Assembly (NCBI GenBank): GCA_964619485.1
Contig: CAZUCI010000015.1
Coordinates: 1-45,577 of the forward strand
Direction of reading: 5' to 3'
DNA: 45,577 bases
Source: UBA2882 sp964619485
Lineage (GTDB): Bacteria; Bacillota; Clostridia; Lachnospirales; Lachnospiraceae
Each line of letters starts with the position of its first letter. Within the stretch, counting starts at the first letter, position 1. Position numbers and translations under genes: made by a program. The notes beneath the pieces are model-generated. The model made no database searches. It was not told where the DNA came from and saw only the letters and a list, made by a program, of their open reading frames with translations. Positions 1 through 7,492 of the stretch are shown here, one piece after another.

Positions 1-55
1 GTAGAGCACTTGACTTTTAATCAAGTTGTCCGGGGTTCGAGTCCCCGGTGGCTCA
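1..55 (+). tRNA. tRNA-Lys (UUU), 5' part cut off by the window edge
   Basis: The window opens inside the D arm. An anticodon stem CTTGA/TCAAG closes the loop CTTTTAA, whose middle bases TTT give anticodon UUU (lysine). A T arm with stem CGGGG/CCCCG around TTCGAGT follows, then the 3' acceptor strand GTGGCTC and discriminator A. CCA is not encoded (ACG follows). The 5' acceptor strand lies outside the window, so the acceptor pairing cannot be checked. Confidence 0.93.
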
Positions 56-57
56 CG

Positions 58-98
58 AAAAAGACAATTGTCAGTCATTGATGGTTGTCTTTTTGTTT
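58..98 (+). terminator. Rho-independent terminator of the tRNA-Lys transcript
   Basis: AAAAAGACAA (58-67) pairs with TTGTCTTTTT (85-94) and the T run follows directly. It lies 3 bases after the tRNA, so it probably ends the tRNA transcript before the MATE gene. Confidence 0.75.
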
Positions 99-163
99 GC
101 CCATAAGGTTACATTCATATAGTAAATAGGAAATTTTAATTCATAAATTGTAAAGGAGAAGCT

Positions 164-1540
164 ATGGAAGCAGTAAAAAATGAAAAAGCACCAGTTGCGG
201 AAAATAAAATGGGTGTTATGCCAGTTAATAAATTGCTGGTGACAATGTCCCTGCCTATGATGATTTCCATGCTGGTTCAGGCACTATATAATATTGTGGA
301 CAGTGTGTTTGTTGCACAAATCAGTGAGAACGCACTGACAGCAGTGTCTTTGGCATTCCCAATCCAGTCCCTTGTGATTGCAGTTTCGTCAGGAGCATGC
401 GTTGGTGTAAATGCCATATTATCCAAATCACTTGGGGAAAAAAATGAGCAGAAGGCAAATGAAGCAGCTGAGAATGGAATTTTTCTGGCTGTTATCAGCT
501 ACATAATCTTTGTGCTGGTGGGAATTTTCGTCACAGCACCTTTCTATGCAAGCCAGACAAAGGATACAGAAATTTTCGGATATGGTTCTACCTATTTAAC
601 GATTGTCTGTGTCTGCTCCCTTGGATGCTTTGTTCAGATGATGAGTGAGAGAATTCTGCAATCCACCGGAAAGACCTTTTATACCATGATTACCCAGGGA
701 ACAGGAGCTATCATCAATATTATATTAGATCCGATTCTGATTTTTGGTCTTTTTGGTCTGCCGAGACTGGAAGTGGCAGGAGCTGCCATTGCTACAGTAA
801 TTGGTCAGATTGTTGCAGCAATTATGGCAGTTGCTTTTAATCTGAAATATAACCATGAGGTGCATATTTCCTTTAAGGGCTTCAGGCCGAACGGAAAAAT
901 GATTGGCAAAATTATTTCCATTGGTATCCCATCTACAATCATGCAGGCCATCGGTTCCGTCATGGTTTATGGAATGAATCGTATTCTGATTGGCTTTTCT
1001 TCTACAGCCACGGCTGTATTTGGTGTTTATTTTAAACTGCAGAGCTTTGCATTTATGCCTGTCTTTGGTCTGAATAACGGAATGGTTCCAATTGTAGCGT
1101 TCAATTATGGCGCTGCTAAGAGAGAGCGAATGATTAAGACAATCAAGCTGAGCATTGGATATGCCATGGGTATTATGATTTTCTGTCTGATTATCATGCA
1201 GGTATTCCCAAAGCAGCTTCTTCAAATATTCTCAGCCTCTGAGCAGATGATTGCTATTGGAGTGCCGGCGCTTCGCATTATCAGCATCAGTTACATTTTT
1301 GCCGGCTTCTGTATTATCGTTGGTACCGTTTTTCAGGCTCTTGGCAATGGCGTATACAGTCTGATTGTTTCAGTGCTGCGTCAGCTGGTGGTGCTGCTCC
1401 CGGCAGCCTATCTTTTTTCAAGGATCGGTCTGGAGTACGTATGGTGTGCATTCCCTCTGGCAGAGATTATGTCAGTGCTGGTTTCCGCCTTCTTTATGTG
1501 GAAAATTAATAAGGATATTATCAGTAAGATTGGGAAATAG
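164..1540 (+). CDS. MATE family multidrug/sodium efflux transporter
   Basis: The product (458 residues) is an integral inner-membrane antiporter of the MATE (NorM/DinF) type, a family that exports drugs or metabolites in exchange for Na+ or H+. The length and the pattern of about 12 hydrophobic segments are typical. Family-like stretches include the amphipathic start (PVNKLLVTMSLPMMISMLV), the first-helix segment with YNIVDSVFVAQ near residue 42, and the symmetric second half with GMVPIVAFNYGA near residue 308. The start at 164 is supported by AAGGAG eight bases upstream. It stands alone between two terminators and is probably monocistronic. The substrate cannot be told from sequence. Confidence 0.95.
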   Translation: MEAVKNEKAPVAENKMGVMPVNKLLVTMSLPMMISMLVQALYNIVDSVFVAQISENALTAVSLAFPIQSLVIAVSSGACVGVNAILSKSLGEKNEQKANEAAENGIFLAVISYIIFVLVGIFVTAPFYASQTKDTEIFGYGSTYLTIVCVCSLGCFVQMMSERILQSTGKTFYTMITQGTGAIINIILDPILIFGLFGLPRLEVAGAAIATVIGQIVAAIMAVAFNLKYNHEVHISFKGFRPNGKMIGKIISIGIPSTIMQAIGSVMVYGMNRILIGFSSTATAVFGVYFKLQSFAFMPVFGLNNGMVPIVAFNYGAAKRERMIKTIKLSIGYAMGIMIFCLIIMQVFPKQLLQIFSASEQMIAIGVPALRIISISYIFAGFCIIVGTVFQALGNGVYSLIVSVLRQLVVLLPAAYLFSRIGLEYVWCAFPLAEIMSVLVSAFFMWKINKDIISKIGK

Positions 1541-1600
1541 AACTGTTCTTGGGTGCGGTATGAAAACGATACGCACTGTATAAAAAAGTATATGCATTGG

Positions 1601-1631
1601 AAAAGTTGACTATAAATGGTCAACTTTTTTG
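1601..1631 (+). terminator. Terminator of the MATE gene
   Basis: AAAAGTTGAC (1601-1610) pairs with GTCAACTTTT (1619-1628), followed by more T. It is an A/T-flanked stem of about 10 bp, 60 bases after the stop codon, and could work in both directions. Confidence 0.8.
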
Positions 1632-1734
1632 TATATTTTTACACAAACAAAATGCAAGACACCCGTTTACTGTGAAACGTTAGCATGATAAACTTATATG
1701 GAAAAAATGAATTCTTATGTATAAGGAGGAAGAA

Positions 1735-3351
1735 ATGAAGAAATCAATGAAAGTAATCGCGCTTGCTTTAGTGGGCGCAATGGCATTCAGTCTTAATGTG
1801 AATGCTGCAGAAATGGGCGAATATCAGTTACCGGTACCAGTGGAGGGACAGATGACTGAATTGCCTTCGTCAGAGCTTCAGGAGACAGAGGGGACCCAGG
1901 AAGAAGAGCTGAAGGAAGAAGTTACAAAAGAGGAAAGCACAGATGTGCCATGCATGGAAGAAGAGTGCAAAAAGGCTAAGGACCAGGAGGGCATGATGAG
2001 CGAGGAAGAGGACAGTGCCATTCAGATTTCCAAATCCAGCGAAAACATGTATATCAAGTATGGAGAGACTGTTTATATTGATTGTCTGATTGATACAAAT
2101 GGTAATGCCAATCAGAGGGTTTACGTTGCAATTGCAGACGCAGACGGAGATTTACGTGCTTATGCAAGCCATAGCTGCGGAGAAACGGGAATTTATAACT
2201 GGACGCTTCATTTTGACACAGTTTCCTATGAAATTCCATCCGGAGATTATACAGTCAGTGTCTATGTTGAGAACTGGAACGGTTCAGGCTGGACTACTGT
2301 TGAGAGCAGCAAAACATCTACAGTACTTCATATCACTGATGTGGATATCCCATTGAACAGTATGGTAATTACCCAGGGTAAGGATACGGATTTGACAATT
2401 CATTTTAATCCTGAAAATACCACCATCAGTACTTCAATTGAATGGACCTCAAGCAATGACAATATTTGTGAGATTATGGAACTGGATAATAACCATAATG
2501 TCTTTCCATGGCCCAATGCGGTGGGAGATGTAACAATTACGGCATCTCTTAAAAATGGAAAGGGCTCTACATCGGTTCCAATTCATGTGGATGAATATGG
2601 AGATGCCAGAATCGTAACACCTGTCACAAACTTTGTAAATCGTCTCTATAACAAGTGTCTTGGAAGACAGTCAGAGGCAGAAGGCTTGTCAGACTGGGCT
2701 ACCAAGCTTGCGCTTGGACAGGCAAGTGGTGCTGATGTAGCATCCGGCTTTGTATTCAGCGATGAATATAAGAATAAAAATACTTCCAATGAAGATTTTG
2801 TTGAAATGATGTATGTTGTATTTATGGACCGTGCATCAGATGCGGCTGGAAAAAATGACTGGGTTGACAAATTGAATAATGGTATGAGCCGTGAATATGT
2901 ATGCAGCGGATTTATCAATTCAACAGAGTTCGCAGGAATCTGCAGCAATTATGGAATCAATACCGGAAGCTTCGGCTCCAGTCAGTTCAGAGATAGAAAT
3001 TATGGTCTGACATCCTTTATGGCAAGATGTTATACAAAGGCTCTTGGCAGAAGCTATGATGCAGATGGTTTGGAGTACTGGTGTAAAGAAATTTCAGAAG
3101 GCAGATATACCATTGACGGAGCTGCAACAACTGGTTTCTTTAACTCCCAGGAGTTTGCAAATAAAAATACCACAAATGATGAGTATGTAACGATTCTTTA
3201 TCATACATTCTTTGACCGTGAGCCGGATAAAGCAGGATATGATGACTGGATGAATCAGTTAAAAACAGGCAAAAACGACCGAAATGGTGTTATGTCTGGT
3301 TTTGCAAACAGCCAGGAATTTGCTAATCTTAAAGCAAGATATGGCTTATAG
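1735..3351 (+). CDS. Secreted protein with bacterial Ig-like and tandem DUF4214 domains
   Basis: The start is placed at the ATG at 1735 (538 residues) because AAGGAGG sits just before it; the in-frame ATG at 1717 lies upstream of that site. Residues 1-24 form a Sec signal peptide ending in VNA-AE. Then come an acidic low-complexity linker (residues 48-95, rich in E), two beta-sandwich-like regions (about 97-195 and an Ig-like/BIG2-like part at about 200-285, with WTSSN), and two DUF4214 domains (about 297-405 and 425-538), each made of two subrepeats with LYNKCLGR-, VFMDRA- or FFDREP-type cores. DUF4214 occurs in surface and exopolysaccharide-associated proteins of Lachnospiraceae, but its biochemical role is unknown. 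No LPXTG motif or C-terminal membrane segment is present, so the protein is probably released or held non-covalently. Confidence 0.9.
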   Translation: MKKSMKVIALALVGAMAFSLNVNAAEMGEYQLPVPVEGQMTELPSSELQETEGTQEEELKEEVTKEESTDVPCMEEECKKAKDQEGMMSEEEDSAIQISKSSENMYIKYGETVYIDCLIDTNGNANQRVYVAIADADGDLRAYASHSCGETGIYNWTLHFDTVSYEIPSGDYTVSVYVENWNGSGWTTVESSKTSTVLHITDVDIPLNSMVITQGKDTDLTIHFNPENTTISTSIEWTSSNDNICEIMELDNNHNVFPWPNAVGDVTITASLKNGKGSTSVPIHVDEYGDARIVTPVTNFVNRLYNKCLGRQSEAEGLSDWATKLALGQASGADVASGFVFSDEYKNKNTSNEDFVEMMYVVFMDRASDAAGKNDWVDKLNNGMSREYVCSGFINSTEFAGICSNYGINTGSFGSSQFRDRNYGLTSFMARCYTKALGRSYDADGLEYWCKEISEGRYTIDGAATTGFFNSQEFANKNTTNDEYVTILYHTFFDREPDKAGYDDWMNQLKTGKNDRNGVMSGFANSQEFANLKARYGL

Positions 3352-3387
3352 AAATTAACCAAAGGAAAAAAGATATAAATAGGTAGG

Positions 3388-3437
3388 GAGCTGCTGCATC
3401 GTCGGGAAATCAGACAGATGTGAGCAGCTCTTCTTTT
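3388..3437 (+). terminator. Terminator of the DUF4214 gene
   Basis: GAGCTGCT (3388-3395) pairs with AGCAGCTC (3423-3430) and TTCTTTT follows. The loop is long (27 bases), but position and T-rich tail fit a terminator. Confidence 0.65.
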
Positions 3438-3442
3438 GGGTA

Positions 3443-3472
3443 TTGACAAGTAAATATCATTTGAGATAAACT
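3443..3472 (+). promoter_or_regulatory. Probable promoter of tRNA-Leu
   Basis: A perfect -35 box TTGACA (3443-3448) is followed after 16-18 bases by weak -10 candidates (GATAAA 3465-3470 or TAAACT 3467-3472). It lies directly upstream of the tRNA at 3485. Confidence 0.55.
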
Positions 3473-3484
3473 AATTAATGCCCT

Positions 3485-3564
3485 GCGGATATGGCGGAAT
3501 TGGCAGACGCGCTAGATTTAGGTTCTAGTGGGAGACCGTGCAGGTTCAAGTCCTGTTATCCGCA
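3485..3564 (+). tRNA. tRNA-Leu (UAG)
   Basis: The acceptor strands GCGGATA (3485-3491) and TATCCGC (3557-3563) pair fully, with discriminator A. The anticodon stem CTAGA/TCTAG closes the loop TTTAGGT, giving anticodon UAG. A long variable arm, as expected for leucine tRNA, precedes the T arm (GTTCAAGT). CCA is not encoded. Confidence 0.96.
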
Positions 3565-3569
3565 CTGCT

Positions 3570-3598
3570 AAGAGTACTGATTAATCGGTACTCTTTTT
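3570..3598 (+). terminator. Terminator of tRNA-Leu
   Basis: AGAGTACTG (3571-3579) pairs with CGGTACTCT (3585-3593) with one wobble pair, followed by TTTTT. It is placed immediately after the tRNA. Confidence 0.85.
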
Positions 3599-3602
3599 CT
3601 TT

Positions 3603-3762
3603 TGTGCTGTATTTCGCGCCGTATTTTGTGCTGCATATTGTGTTGTATTTCGTGTTGTATTTCGCGCCGTATTTTGTGCTGCATTATGTGCCGCATATCG
3701 TGTTGGATTTCGTGTTGTATTTCGTGCCGCATATTGTGTTGTATTTCATGCTACATATCGTG
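3603..3762. repeat. 12-bp tandem repeat array, about 13 units
   Basis: From 3603 on the sequence runs in an exact 12-base period with consensus YGTGYYGYATWT (for example TGTGCTGTATTT, CGCGCCGTATTT, CGTGTTGTATTT) and no indels for 13 units. Because the period is a multiple of three, two plus-strand frames stay open and translate to tetrapeptide repeats of the types VLYF/APYF and CCIS/RILC. I see no ribosome site, and one of these frames starts inside the tRNA, so I regard the array as non-coding. The remaining bases up to 3860 show nothing I can name. Confidence 0.9.
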
Positions 3763-3965
3763 TGCTGCAGGCGGCGGAACATGAGGGGCATTGCTTCCAT
3801 AACCAGAGAACAGGCAATTATTCCTACTAGTGAAAATTTGCATGTGTTTTTTTAAGAATAGAGCGGGCAAAAATTCAACCTCTTTCATTATTGCATGCTT
3901 TTTAGAGGATTTTCTCGTTCTTGAAGGTCAAAACTGCCTGAAAGGGGCAAAAAAGGGCTTAAAAA

Positions 3966-4004
3966 GACGGGCAAAATCTTGTATACAATAGAATTTGCCC
4001 GTTT
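3966..4004. other. Inverted repeat (hairpin) ahead of the 22-bp array
   Basis: GACGGGCAAA (3966-3975) pairs with TTTGCCCGTT (3994-4003) around a loop of about 18 bases. A further copy of GGGCAAA lies at about 3863. The hairpin is not followed by a T run on the plus strand; its role is unknown. Confidence 0.5.
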
Positions 4005-4114
4005 AGCCTGTGAACAATGTCCGCTTTACTTGTGAGAAACGCCCGCTTAACCTTTGAGAAACGCCCGCTTAGCCTGTGAACAATGTCCGCTTGGCCTTTG
4101 AGAAACGCCCATTT
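3999..4114. repeat. 22-bp tandem repeat array, five full units
   Basis: Units start at 3999, 4021, 4043, 4065 and 4087, with a degenerate sixth at 4109. Each begins CCGCTT (CCGTTT in the first), followed by a variable CCTKTGA-like core. Unit ends come in two types, AACAATGT (type A) and GAGAAACGC (type B), in the order A-B-B-A-B. No spacer sequences are present, so this is not a CRISPR array. Confidence 0.85.
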
Positions 4115-4140
4115 GACTCACCAAAGTGCGATTGAGTATC

Positions 4141-4326
4141 TCAGTCGCCTCCAGGACCATCCTTGCGGGGTCTGGTAGATTCGGGGAGTGGTTCAACCGA
4201 GCCATTGCTATTCTGAGGAACATCGATTACTGGAATGTTTCCGTCATCATAGGAATTGCTGCAGTCTGAGTGGCAGTTTTTTTGAATGTTTTTTTCATTC
4301 TTTTCGTTCTGTTCATTTTTGTCCAT
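4141..4326 (-). CDS. Putative small hydrophilic protein (61 residues)
   Basis: An open frame on the minus strand with AAAGGAAG about 7 bases before ATG. The product starts with a low-complexity N/K/E-rich stretch (residues 3-17), has two cysteines (CHSDC near residues 19-23) and ends in a proline- and glycine-rich tail. It has no membrane segment or signal peptide, and I recognise no family. Composition and ribosome site make it possible, but it is short, isolated and opposite to its neighbours, so it may be spurious. Confidence 0.35.
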   Translation of the reverse strand: MDKNEQNEKNEKNIQKNCHSDCSNSYDDGNIPVIDVPQNSNGSVEPLPESTRPRKDGPGGD

Positions 4327-4475
4327 GGTGCATCTTCCTTTCTGCTGTAGTATGTGCAGCTGTTGTGAAAATATGCGGGAAAATATGCGAAATGAAAGGA
4401 TTGCTTTTATATTACCAGAGGAGTAAAATAAATTAAAAGAGACTTGGACAGAGGTCTTATCAGATTAAGGAAGCA

Positions 4476-4525
4476 GCGGGAATAAACTGATCAGATATAT
4501 CAGATGATTCCGGCCTTTTTATTTT
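4476..4525 (+). terminator. Hairpin with T-rich tail before the sensor kinase gene
   Basis: CGGGAAT (4477-4483) pairs with ATTCCGG (4507-4513), and inside it CTGAT pairs with ATCAG. CCTTTTTATTTT follows. It lies 50 bases before the kinase start, so it either ends an upstream transcript or attenuates the kinase gene. Confidence 0.55.
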
Positions 4526-4577
4526 ATGAGACTATGTATTTTCAACGATATCAAATCTGAAGCAGGGAGCAGAAACC

Positions 4578-7379
4578 ATGAAACAGAAGAGAAAGAAGAG
4601 AAAAAATAGAATTGTAGGAGTGATACTGTTACTGCTTTTGTTAATCACTCAGGTGACGCCGGTCATGGCAGGGGGAAATTCAGGTGCTCCAAGAATTGTC
4701 AGAGTTTCCTGTGGAATTAACAAAGCCCTGTATCTGAATGACAAAGGAGAGCCAGAAGGGTATTGCATCGAGTATCTTCAGCAGCTGGCCAAAATAAACA
4801 ACTGGAAATTGGATTATGTTGAGGCGTCCTGGAGTGATAGCGTTCAAAATTTATATGATGGAAAGATTGATTTGCTTTTCCCGACACAGATGACAGAGGA
4901 GCGTAAGGAGAAAATGGGATTTTTCAATGCAATTGGCGGATATCAGCCCATAGGCCTGTTTGCAAAGACAGATTCCGATTATTGCTTTGATGATTACAGC
5001 GGCTTTGATGGTGCAAGAGTGGCATTGTCTGCGGGGACAAGCAATGAGGCTGCATTGGAAAAATATGCGCAGGAAAATGGATTTTCTTTTATTCCGGTCT
5101 ATATGAATACTACAGATGAAAAGATGCAGGCATTAGAGGATGGCACGGTTGACATGATTGTCTTTAGTACTCTGAATGACGTTGCAGGTGGAAAAGTAGT
5201 GGCGATGCTTGACTATCTTCCTTTTTATTATTGTACGAGTATAGAAAATACGGAATTGCTGAATGAACTGGATTATGGAATGAATCAGATGCTTTTGAGG
5301 AATCCGACGCTTGTTCAGGAAGTGTTTTATGATTTCATGAATCGAAATATATCCTTTGCCTATACGGCTGAGGAGCAGGCTGAAATTTTGAGCAAGGATA
5401 AAATCACAGTGGGTATTTACGAAAATACGCCGCCACTTTTTTCCGTAAATGAGGATGGAAGTTTCACGGGAATTTATGTGGATCTTATCCGGAGAATAGA
5501 GGAGCTTTCCGGGCTCAATATGGAGATTCAGGTATTGAATCGAAAGGATAATGCCTTTGCGGCACTGGAGGATAAAAAGGTGGATTTTGTGCTTGGCTCC
5601 AGTGATCAGGCACTCAAATATTCTCAGGAAAAGGGGTATGCCCAGTCAGAGGGAATTATGGATTACTATACCATAGCCATTTCAAGACCAGATTACATTC
5701 CGGAGAAAGACAGTGAAAGGACATATGCACTGACAAAAGGCCGGAGATACTGGGAAAATGAAATTCTGAAGGATAATCCATATGCACAGATTCAATATTA
5801 TCAGACATCCAAAGAGTGTCTGGAGGCTGTGGCAAAGGGAAAAGCCGATTTTACACTGCTCAATACATGGGAATATAATTATCATTCAAAAAATGAGCGT
5901 TTCAGTAATCTTATGGAGTGGGAGACGAGCCGTGTCCTCTCTGAGACAGTGTTTGTATCCCTGGAAAGTGAAAATGAGAAGATACGGTCCGTTCTGGACA
6001 AATCCATAGAGCAGATTCCAAATGCAGAAAAAGAATCTATTATCACCCAGAATCTGAATGTCCCATACAGGGATTATAGTCTGATGGACCGCTTATATTC
6101 TGCAAAGGAGGGTATTCTGCTGGTACTTGTTGTATTTTTGTTCCTGCTGCTTGGGTTCGTCTTTTATGTTGAAATGAAACACAAAAATATGCATACGCTG
6201 GAGGTGGCAAACAGGGAGCTTCAGGAGGCAAATGCTGCAAAGGACCGTTTTCTGTCAAGGATGAGTCACGAGCTGAGAACACCTCTGAATGCCATTGATG
6301 GATATACAAGTGTTGTGGAACAGAACCTTGGAGAGCTGCCAGCGGAAAAATCGTCTCTGGAGCAGAATCTGGAGTCCATTCACAGGGCCGTAAAATATCA
6401 GCTCGCAATTATTGGGGATCTTTTGAATATTCAGAAAATCGAATCAGGGAAAATGGAGCTTCAGATTACTGAGGTGGATTTTGCTGAATATATGAAAGAG
6501 ATGGTGGGAATGATCCGCCCGGAGGCAGATGCAAAGCACATTTCCTTTTCCTATGATAAAATTAATAAAATAAACGAAACCTATTTGATGGATGGGGTTC
6601 GTTTTCAACAGGTTTTGCTGAATATCCTGCATAATGCAATCAAGTTTACGCCGGCGGGTGGAAATGTGACCATGACTGCTGAGGTCATTGACCGGGGAGA
6701 GAAAGCAAACACTTTGAAATTTGTCATTACAGATGATGGAATTGGCATGAGTGAGGATTTCCAAAAAAATTATCTTTTCAAACGTTTTGCCCAGGAATAC
6801 AGTGATACAACATCGCCCTATGAGGGCTGTGGAACAGGTCTGGCCATATCCTATGATATTATGCATTTGATGGGAGGAAGCATAACCTGCCATAGTATCA
6901 AGGGTGAGGGGTCAACCTTTACTGTGATATTGACAGTGGAGCATACCGGGAAGCGGCACAGACGCACCCAGACAAATTATGGACAGTATGATCTGAGCGG
7001 TATCCGTGTGCTGCTGTGTGAAGATAATAAGATGAATCAGGATATGGAGTGCAGAATCCTGGAGAAAATGAAATGCCAGGTTGATATTGCAGATGATGGT
7101 GTGATCGGGTTGGAAAAGTTTCAGAACAGCACAGAGTATTATTACAGCATTGTGCTTATGGATATTCGCATGCCTAATATGGACGGCTGGGAGTGTACCA
7201 GGGCAATCAGGGGACTTGACAGAGCAGATGCCGGAAAGGTGCCGATTGTGGCAGTCAGTGCCAATGCATTTGAAGAGGATATTCAGCAGTCTATGGATGC
7301 AGGAATGAACGAGCATCTTGCAAAACCGGTTGATTTAAAGCTTTTATATGAGAAAATCCGGGAGTACTGTCAGCTTTAA
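4578..7379 (+). CDS. Hybrid sensor histidine kinase with two periplasmic-type solute-binding domains (BvgS-like)
   Basis: Residues 10-31 are a signal/membrane segment. Two family-3 solute-binding domains follow outside the cell (about 38-255 and 275-490), then a transmembrane helix (512-531). Inside come a HisKA dimerisation domain with the phospho-accepting H564 in SHELRTP, an HATPase_c domain with N686 (N box) and DDGIGM at 719-724, and a C-terminal receiver with acidic pair E815/D816, phospho-site D862 in MDIRMP and K916. All residues for autophosphorylation and phosphorelay are present. The domain order matches BvgS/EvgS-type sensors, where ligand binding by the extracellular domains controls the kinase. 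No output domain, HPt domain or partner regulator is encoded nearby, so the downstream target is unknown. The glycogen genes follow, but no link is shown by sequence. Confidence 0.95.
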   Translation: MKQKRKKRKNRIVGVILLLLLLITQVTPVMAGGNSGAPRIVRVSCGINKALYLNDKGEPEGYCIEYLQQLAKINNWKLDYVEASWSDSVQNLYDGKIDLLFPTQMTEERKEKMGFFNAIGGYQPIGLFAKTDSDYCFDDYSGFDGARVALSAGTSNEAALEKYAQENGFSFIPVYMNTTDEKMQALEDGTVDMIVFSTLNDVAGGKVVAMLDYLPFYYCTSIENTELLNELDYGMNQMLLRNPTLVQEVFYDFMNRNISFAYTAEEQAEILSKDKITVGIYENTPPLFSVNEDGSFTGIYVDLIRRIEELSGLNMEIQVLNRKDNAFAALEDKKVDFVLGSSDQALKYSQEKGYAQSEGIMDYYTIAISRPDYIPEKDSERTYALTKGRRYWENEILKDNPYAQIQYYQTSKECLEAVAKGKADFTLLNTWEYNYHSKNERFSNLMEWETSRVLSETVFVSLESENEKIRSVLDKSIEQIPNAEKESIITQNLNVPYRDYSLMDRLYSAKEGILLVLVVFLFLLLGFVFYVEMKHKNMHTLEVANRELQEANAAKDRFLSRMSHELRTPLNAIDGYTSVVEQNLGELPAEKSSLEQNLESIHRAVKYQLAIIGDLLNIQKIESGKMELQITEVDFAEYMKEMVGMIRPEADAKHISFSYDKINKINETYLMDGVRFQQVLLNILHNAIKFTPAGGNVTMTAEVIDRGEKANTLKFVITDDGIGMSEDFQKNYLFKRFAQEYSDTTSPYEGCGTGLAISYDIMHLMGGSITCHSIKGEGSTFTVILTVEHTGKRHRRTQTNYGQYDLSGIRVLLCEDNKMNQDMECRILEKMKCQVDIADDGVIGLEKFQNSTEYYYSIVLMDIRMPNMDGWECTRAIRGLDRADAGKVPIVAVSANAFEEDIQQSMDAGMNEHLAKPVDLKLLYEKIREYCQL

Positions 7380-7492
7380 ATCGGTTTACAATGCGGCTTT
7401 TTTGCTGTATCATGAAACATATATTTGTGTTGGCAATTATTTGGCTTGTTTTGAAATAGAGATGTTTTTAAATGGCATTAGGAGGAAATAAA

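Noticed and set aside
3538..3855. 105-codon open frame across tRNA-Leu and the 12-bp array
   Set aside because: It starts inside the tRNA, has no ribosome site, and is kept open only by the 12-base period.
3999..4114. CRISPR array
   Set aside because: Units are directly contiguous at 22 bases, with no spacers between them.
4188..4436. 82-codon plus-strand frame opposite the small minus-strand gene
   Set aside because: No ribosome site and a Cys/Phe-rich random-looking translation.
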